From the NCBI GenBank assembly GCA_021850345.1, contig JAJZMN010000267.1, positions 1-23,978 on the forward strand: a stretch of DNA of 23,978 nucleotides, written 5' to 3'. Source of the DNA: Actinomycetes bacterium (GTDB lineage Bacteria; Actinomycetota; Acidimicrobiia; Acidimicrobiales; RAAP-2). Shown one piece after another: positions 21,919-23,978 of this stretch (positions are counted from its first letter, which is position 1; every line of letters begins with the position of its first letter). The position numbers were made by a program, and so were the translations under genes. The notes below the pieces were generated by a model. The model saw nothing but the letters and a program-made list of their open reading frames with translations, was not told the origin of the DNA and did no database searches.

Positions 21919-23527
21919 GGCCCGCCGACCCGAGGCGGTGGACGTGCTCGTCGTCGGCGCGGGCTTCGCCGGGATCGGGATGGGCGCGCAGCTCGTACGG
22001 TCCGGACGAGAGTCCTTTGCCATCGTCGAGCAGGCCGCCGACATCGGCGGCACCTGGCGCGACAACCGCTACCCCGGGGTGTCGTGCGACATTCCATCGC
22101 ACCTCTACTGCTTCTCGTTCCGGCCGAACCCCGCGTGGACCCGGGTGTTCGCGCAAGGGCGCGAGATCCACGATTACCTGCGCGCGTGCGTCCGAGAGGA
22201 AGGGCTTGACAGCCATCTCAGACTGCGTTGCGCGTTGGTCGACGCCCGGTGGTGCGAGGACGAGGCTCGCTGGTCCGTGCGCACGACGCGGGGAGCCTTC
22301 ACGGCGGCAAGCCTGGTCATCGCGACCGGCAGGCTTTCCGAACCCAGGTACCCACGTGTCGAGAACCTCGAAGGGTTCGCCGGACGTTGGTGGCACTCGG
22401 CGCGCTGGAACGCAAAGGTCTCCCTCGTAGGCAGGAGGGTAGGCCTCGTCGGCACGGGCGCCTCGGCGATCCAGATCCTGCCGCGTCTCGAGGCCGAGGC
22501 GAGCGACGTCGTGGTCTTCCAGCGCTCCGCTCCATACGTCTTGCCGCGCGGCGACCGGCGGTACAGCCGAGAGGAAGTGACGCGCTTCGCCGCGGATCCC
22601 CGCGCCATCACGGCGCTGCGCGACGAGCTGTTCGCGGAGGCGGAGCGGAACATCGGGGCGCGCCAGCGCCGACATCCCGACATCGACGTGCTCCACCAGC
22701 GGGCGATGGACCACCTGGCCGCCTCGGTCTCGGATCCGGAGCTGCGCCGGCTCCTCACCCCCGACTACGAGATCGGCTGCAAACGGATCCTGTTCTCCGA
22801 CGACTACTACGCCGCCTTGCAGCGCCCGCACGTCCATCTCGAGGCGACGGCGCTCGCGGCGATCGCGCGCGGCGCTGGCGGACGTGGCGGAGGTGGCGGT
22901 CGCGGTGGAGGTGGCGGAGGTGGCGGTCGCGGTGGAGGTGGCTCGGCGCGGCGACCGGGCGCCGCGACAGAACGGAGTCACACCGTTGTCGCGGCGAGCG
23001 GGCGGCATTACTCGCTCGACGTCCTCGTGTTCGCGACCGGGTTCAACTCCACCCGACCCTCGATCGCGGGGCGCATCCGCGGGCGTGGGACACGGCTGCT
23101 CGCGGACGAGTGGCGCGACGGCATGGCAGCACACGCGTCCACGACGGTGCACGGCTTCCCGAACATGTACGTCCTGGACGGGCCGAACGCCGCGCTCGGC
23201 CACAACTCGGCCATCTACATGATCGAAGCGCAGGTCGGCTACGTCCTGCGCGCCTTGGACCACCTTTCTGAGAGCGGCGCCGACGCGATCGAGGTCACGG
23301 CTGAAGCGGTGCGCGACTACGTGCGCGATATCGACGGCATGGCCCACGACACCGTGTGGACCCGCGGAGGCTGCACGAGCTGGTACCGAGACGAGCGCAG
23401 CGGCCGGGTCACGTTGCTCTGGCCGAGCTCGGCGACCTCCTTTGGTGAACGGCTCGCCACCTTCATGCCGGAGTCCTACGTGCACCTGCACCGACGCGGC
23501 GCGCGAGGGGCGCCGGTCGGGTCCTGA
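21908..23527 (+). CDS. flavin-containing (Baeyer-Villiger-type) monooxygenase
   Basis: A 539-residue class B flavoprotein monooxygenase. An FAD Rossmann motif VVGAGFAGIGMG (about 15-26) is followed by IGGTWRDNRYPGVSCDIPSH. The BVMO fingerprint is FAGRWWHSARWN (157-168), matching FxGxxxHxxxW with Asn in the last place where Pro/Asp is usual. An NADPH Rossmann motif VGTGASAIQ (181-189) and the late VFATGFNST are present. Such enzymes insert oxygen into ketones or oxidise heteroatoms with NADPH and O2. A glycine/arginine-rich insertion (about 321-346), coded by a 27-bp tandem duplication, interrupts the segment before the ATG motif. The ATG at 21908 overlaps the CofH-like gene; an inverted repeat follows the stop. 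Confidence 0.88.
   Translation: MVPEARRPEAVDVLVVGAGFAGIGMGAQLVRSGRESFAIVEQAADIGGTWRDNRYPGVSCDIPSHLYCFSFRPNPAWTRVFAQGREIHDYLRACVREEGLDSHLRLRCALVDARWCEDEARWSVRTTRGAFTAASLVIATGRLSEPRYPRVENLEGFAGRWWHSARWNAKVSLVGRRVGLVGTGASAIQILPRLEAEASDVVVFQRSAPYVLPRGDRRYSREEVTRFAADPRAITALRDELFAEAERNIGARQRRHPDIDVLHQRAMDHLAASVSDPELRRLLTPDYEIGCKRILFSDDYYAALQRPHVHLEATALAAIARGAGGRGGGGGRGGGGGGGGRGGGGSARRPGAATERSHTVVAASGRHYSLDVLVFATGFNSTRPSIAGRIRGRGTRLLADEWRDGMAAHASTTVHGFPNMYVLDGPNAALGHNSAIYMIEAQVGYVLRALDHLSESGADAIEVTAEAVRDYVRDIDGMAHDTVWTRGGCTSWYRDERSGRVTLLWPSSATSFGERLATFMPESYVHLHRRGARGAPVGS
22889..22942 (+). repeat. 27-bp exact tandem duplication coding a Gly/Arg-rich loop
   Basis: A 27-bp unit beginning GGAGGTGGCGGTCGCGGTGG is present at 22889-22915 and exactly repeated at 22916-22942, in frame within the monooxygenase gene. 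Related GGTGGC/GGAGGT units extend it on the 5' side. Confidence 0.9.
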
Positions 23528-23544
23528 TGCTCGACTCGCCGAAT

Positions 23545-23574
23545 CGGCTCCCGTCCGCGGCCTCGCGGGAGCCG
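23545..23574. terminator. perfect 9-bp hairpin after the monooxygenase gene
   Basis: CGGCTCCCG (23545-23553) pairs with CGGGAGCCG (23566-23574), loop 12 nt, starting 18 nt after the stop codon. No T run follows, but stem strength and position suit a GC-rich-type terminator. Confidence 0.55.
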
Positions 23575-23640
23575 GGGTGGCTGACGGTGAGCCCATCTGG
23601 GAGGGTCGAACGCCGCATCGACGCGAATCTGCACACGATC

Positions 23641-23670
23641 TTGATGCAGTGACAAGAACGTTGATATCGT
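23641..23670 (+). promoter_or_regulatory. promoter candidate for the partial exported protein
   Basis: TTGATG (23641-23646), an 18-nt spacer and TATCGT (23665-23670). It lies after the terminator-like hairpin and about 245 nt before the ATG at 23916, implying a long leader. Confidence 0.4.
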
Positions 23671-23915
23671 CCGGTCGACCAGCGTCGGAGAGACCCACCG
23701 GGGGGTGAGCACGTGGCGGGGACGCTGCCAGGAGCACTGTGCGTGGCGAGTCGGCGGCACCGCCTGCCCGCCGTGACGCTGACCACCGAGCCAGGCGCGA
23801 CCGTGTCCGCGCGCGCCAGTCGTCCCATGCGACATCACTGCGCCTGCGCCGGGGCGATCGCATGACAAGTCGCAAGACACACATCCAACAGCACTCGAGA
23901 GAGGGAGGGACGCAC
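23671..23915 (+). other. long 5' leader without a recognised element
   Basis: This region between the promoter candidate and the last gene is non-coding as far as I can see. It contains a stem CGGCGG/CCGCCG (23752-23757 with 23768-23773) and ends with a strong GGGAGGG Shine-Dalgarno near 23903-23909. I compared it by eye with common riboswitch cores (glycine, c-di-AMP, TPP) and saw no full match. Confidence 0.35.
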
Positions 23916-23978
23916 ATGCGCCACCGTTGGACGGGGGCCATCCGGCCGCTCGCGCTCGGCATCGCCGCGCTCGGCCTC
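23916..23978 (+). CDS. N-terminus of a probable exported protein (partial)
   Basis: Twenty-one codons are visible: MRHRWTGAIRPLALGIAALG and one Leu, then the window ends. The two-to-four-Arg basic start followed by an Ala/Leu/Gly/Ile hydrophobic core looks like a signal peptide. GGGAGGG at about 23903-23909 lies 6 nt upstream of the ATG. The mature protein and function cannot be seen; a substrate-binding or other secreted protein would fit. Confidence 0.6.
   Translation, partial: MRHRWTGAIRPLALGIAALGL

Noticed and set aside
23671..23800. Glycine or c-di-AMP riboswitch
   Set aside because: CGGAGAGACC and GGGGTGAG look partly similar to those leaders, but the other conserved core segments are missing.
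21902..23962. A 686-codon minus-strand open frame opposite the monooxygenase
   Set aside because: It mirrors the coding strand of a clear flavoprotein, is Arg/Ala/Pro-rich and has no motif; a shadow frame.

Overview
The window is a high-GC bacterial chromosome segment with every credible gene on the + strand. Gene content and order point to an actinobacterium. DUF2469 is close to Actinobacteria-specific. The run DUF177, rpmF, plsX, acpP, rnc, mutM, smc, ftsY, ffh, rpsP, khpA, rimM, trmD, rplS, DUF2469, yraN is a conserved housekeeping block. The divergent details (no lepB/rnhB, large acidic and Gly-rich insertions) and a cofactor F420-type gene suggest a lineage such as Acidimicrobiia; that placement is an inference.

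Region 1 (1-14238) is the housekeeping block. A DUF177/L32 pair leads into phospholipid and fatty-acid genes (plsX, acpP), RNase III and formamidopyrimidine-DNA glycosylase. Then come the SMC ATPase and the two SRP GTPases (ftsY, ffh), followed by a ribosome/RNA-maturation cluster (rpsP, khpA, rimM, trmD, rplS) and DUF2469 plus yraN. Many genes abut or overlap (rpmF/plsX, acpP/rnc, rnc/mutM, trmD/rplS). smc, ftsY and ffh instead each have a TANNNT hexamer exactly 9 nt before ATG and no Shine-Dalgarno, which suggests leaderless transcripts.

Region 2 (14239-19249) separates yraN from comM, which are often neighbours. It holds a crotonase-family enzyme, an NfeD-C/SPFH pair behind a good promoter candidate, a small unknown protein, a 777-bp non-coding stretch with three families of short tandem repeats and a strong hairpin, and an MFS exporter-like protein.

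Region 3 (19250-23978) starts with comM. It overlaps by ATGA a CofH (FO synthase subunit 2)-like protein that has lost the radical-SAM CxxxCxxC cluster motif. That gene overlaps a Baeyer-Villiger-type flavin monooxygenase carrying a glycine-rich insertion made by a 27-bp tandem duplication. A terminator-like hairpin follows, then a promoter candidate, a leader of about 240 nt, and the first 21 codons of a probable exported protein cut by the window end.

The most unusual items are the cluster-less CofH homologue and its overlap with comM and the monooxygenase, the acidic repeat extension on KhpA, the repeat-rich gene-free region, and the perfect palindrome upstream of acpP.
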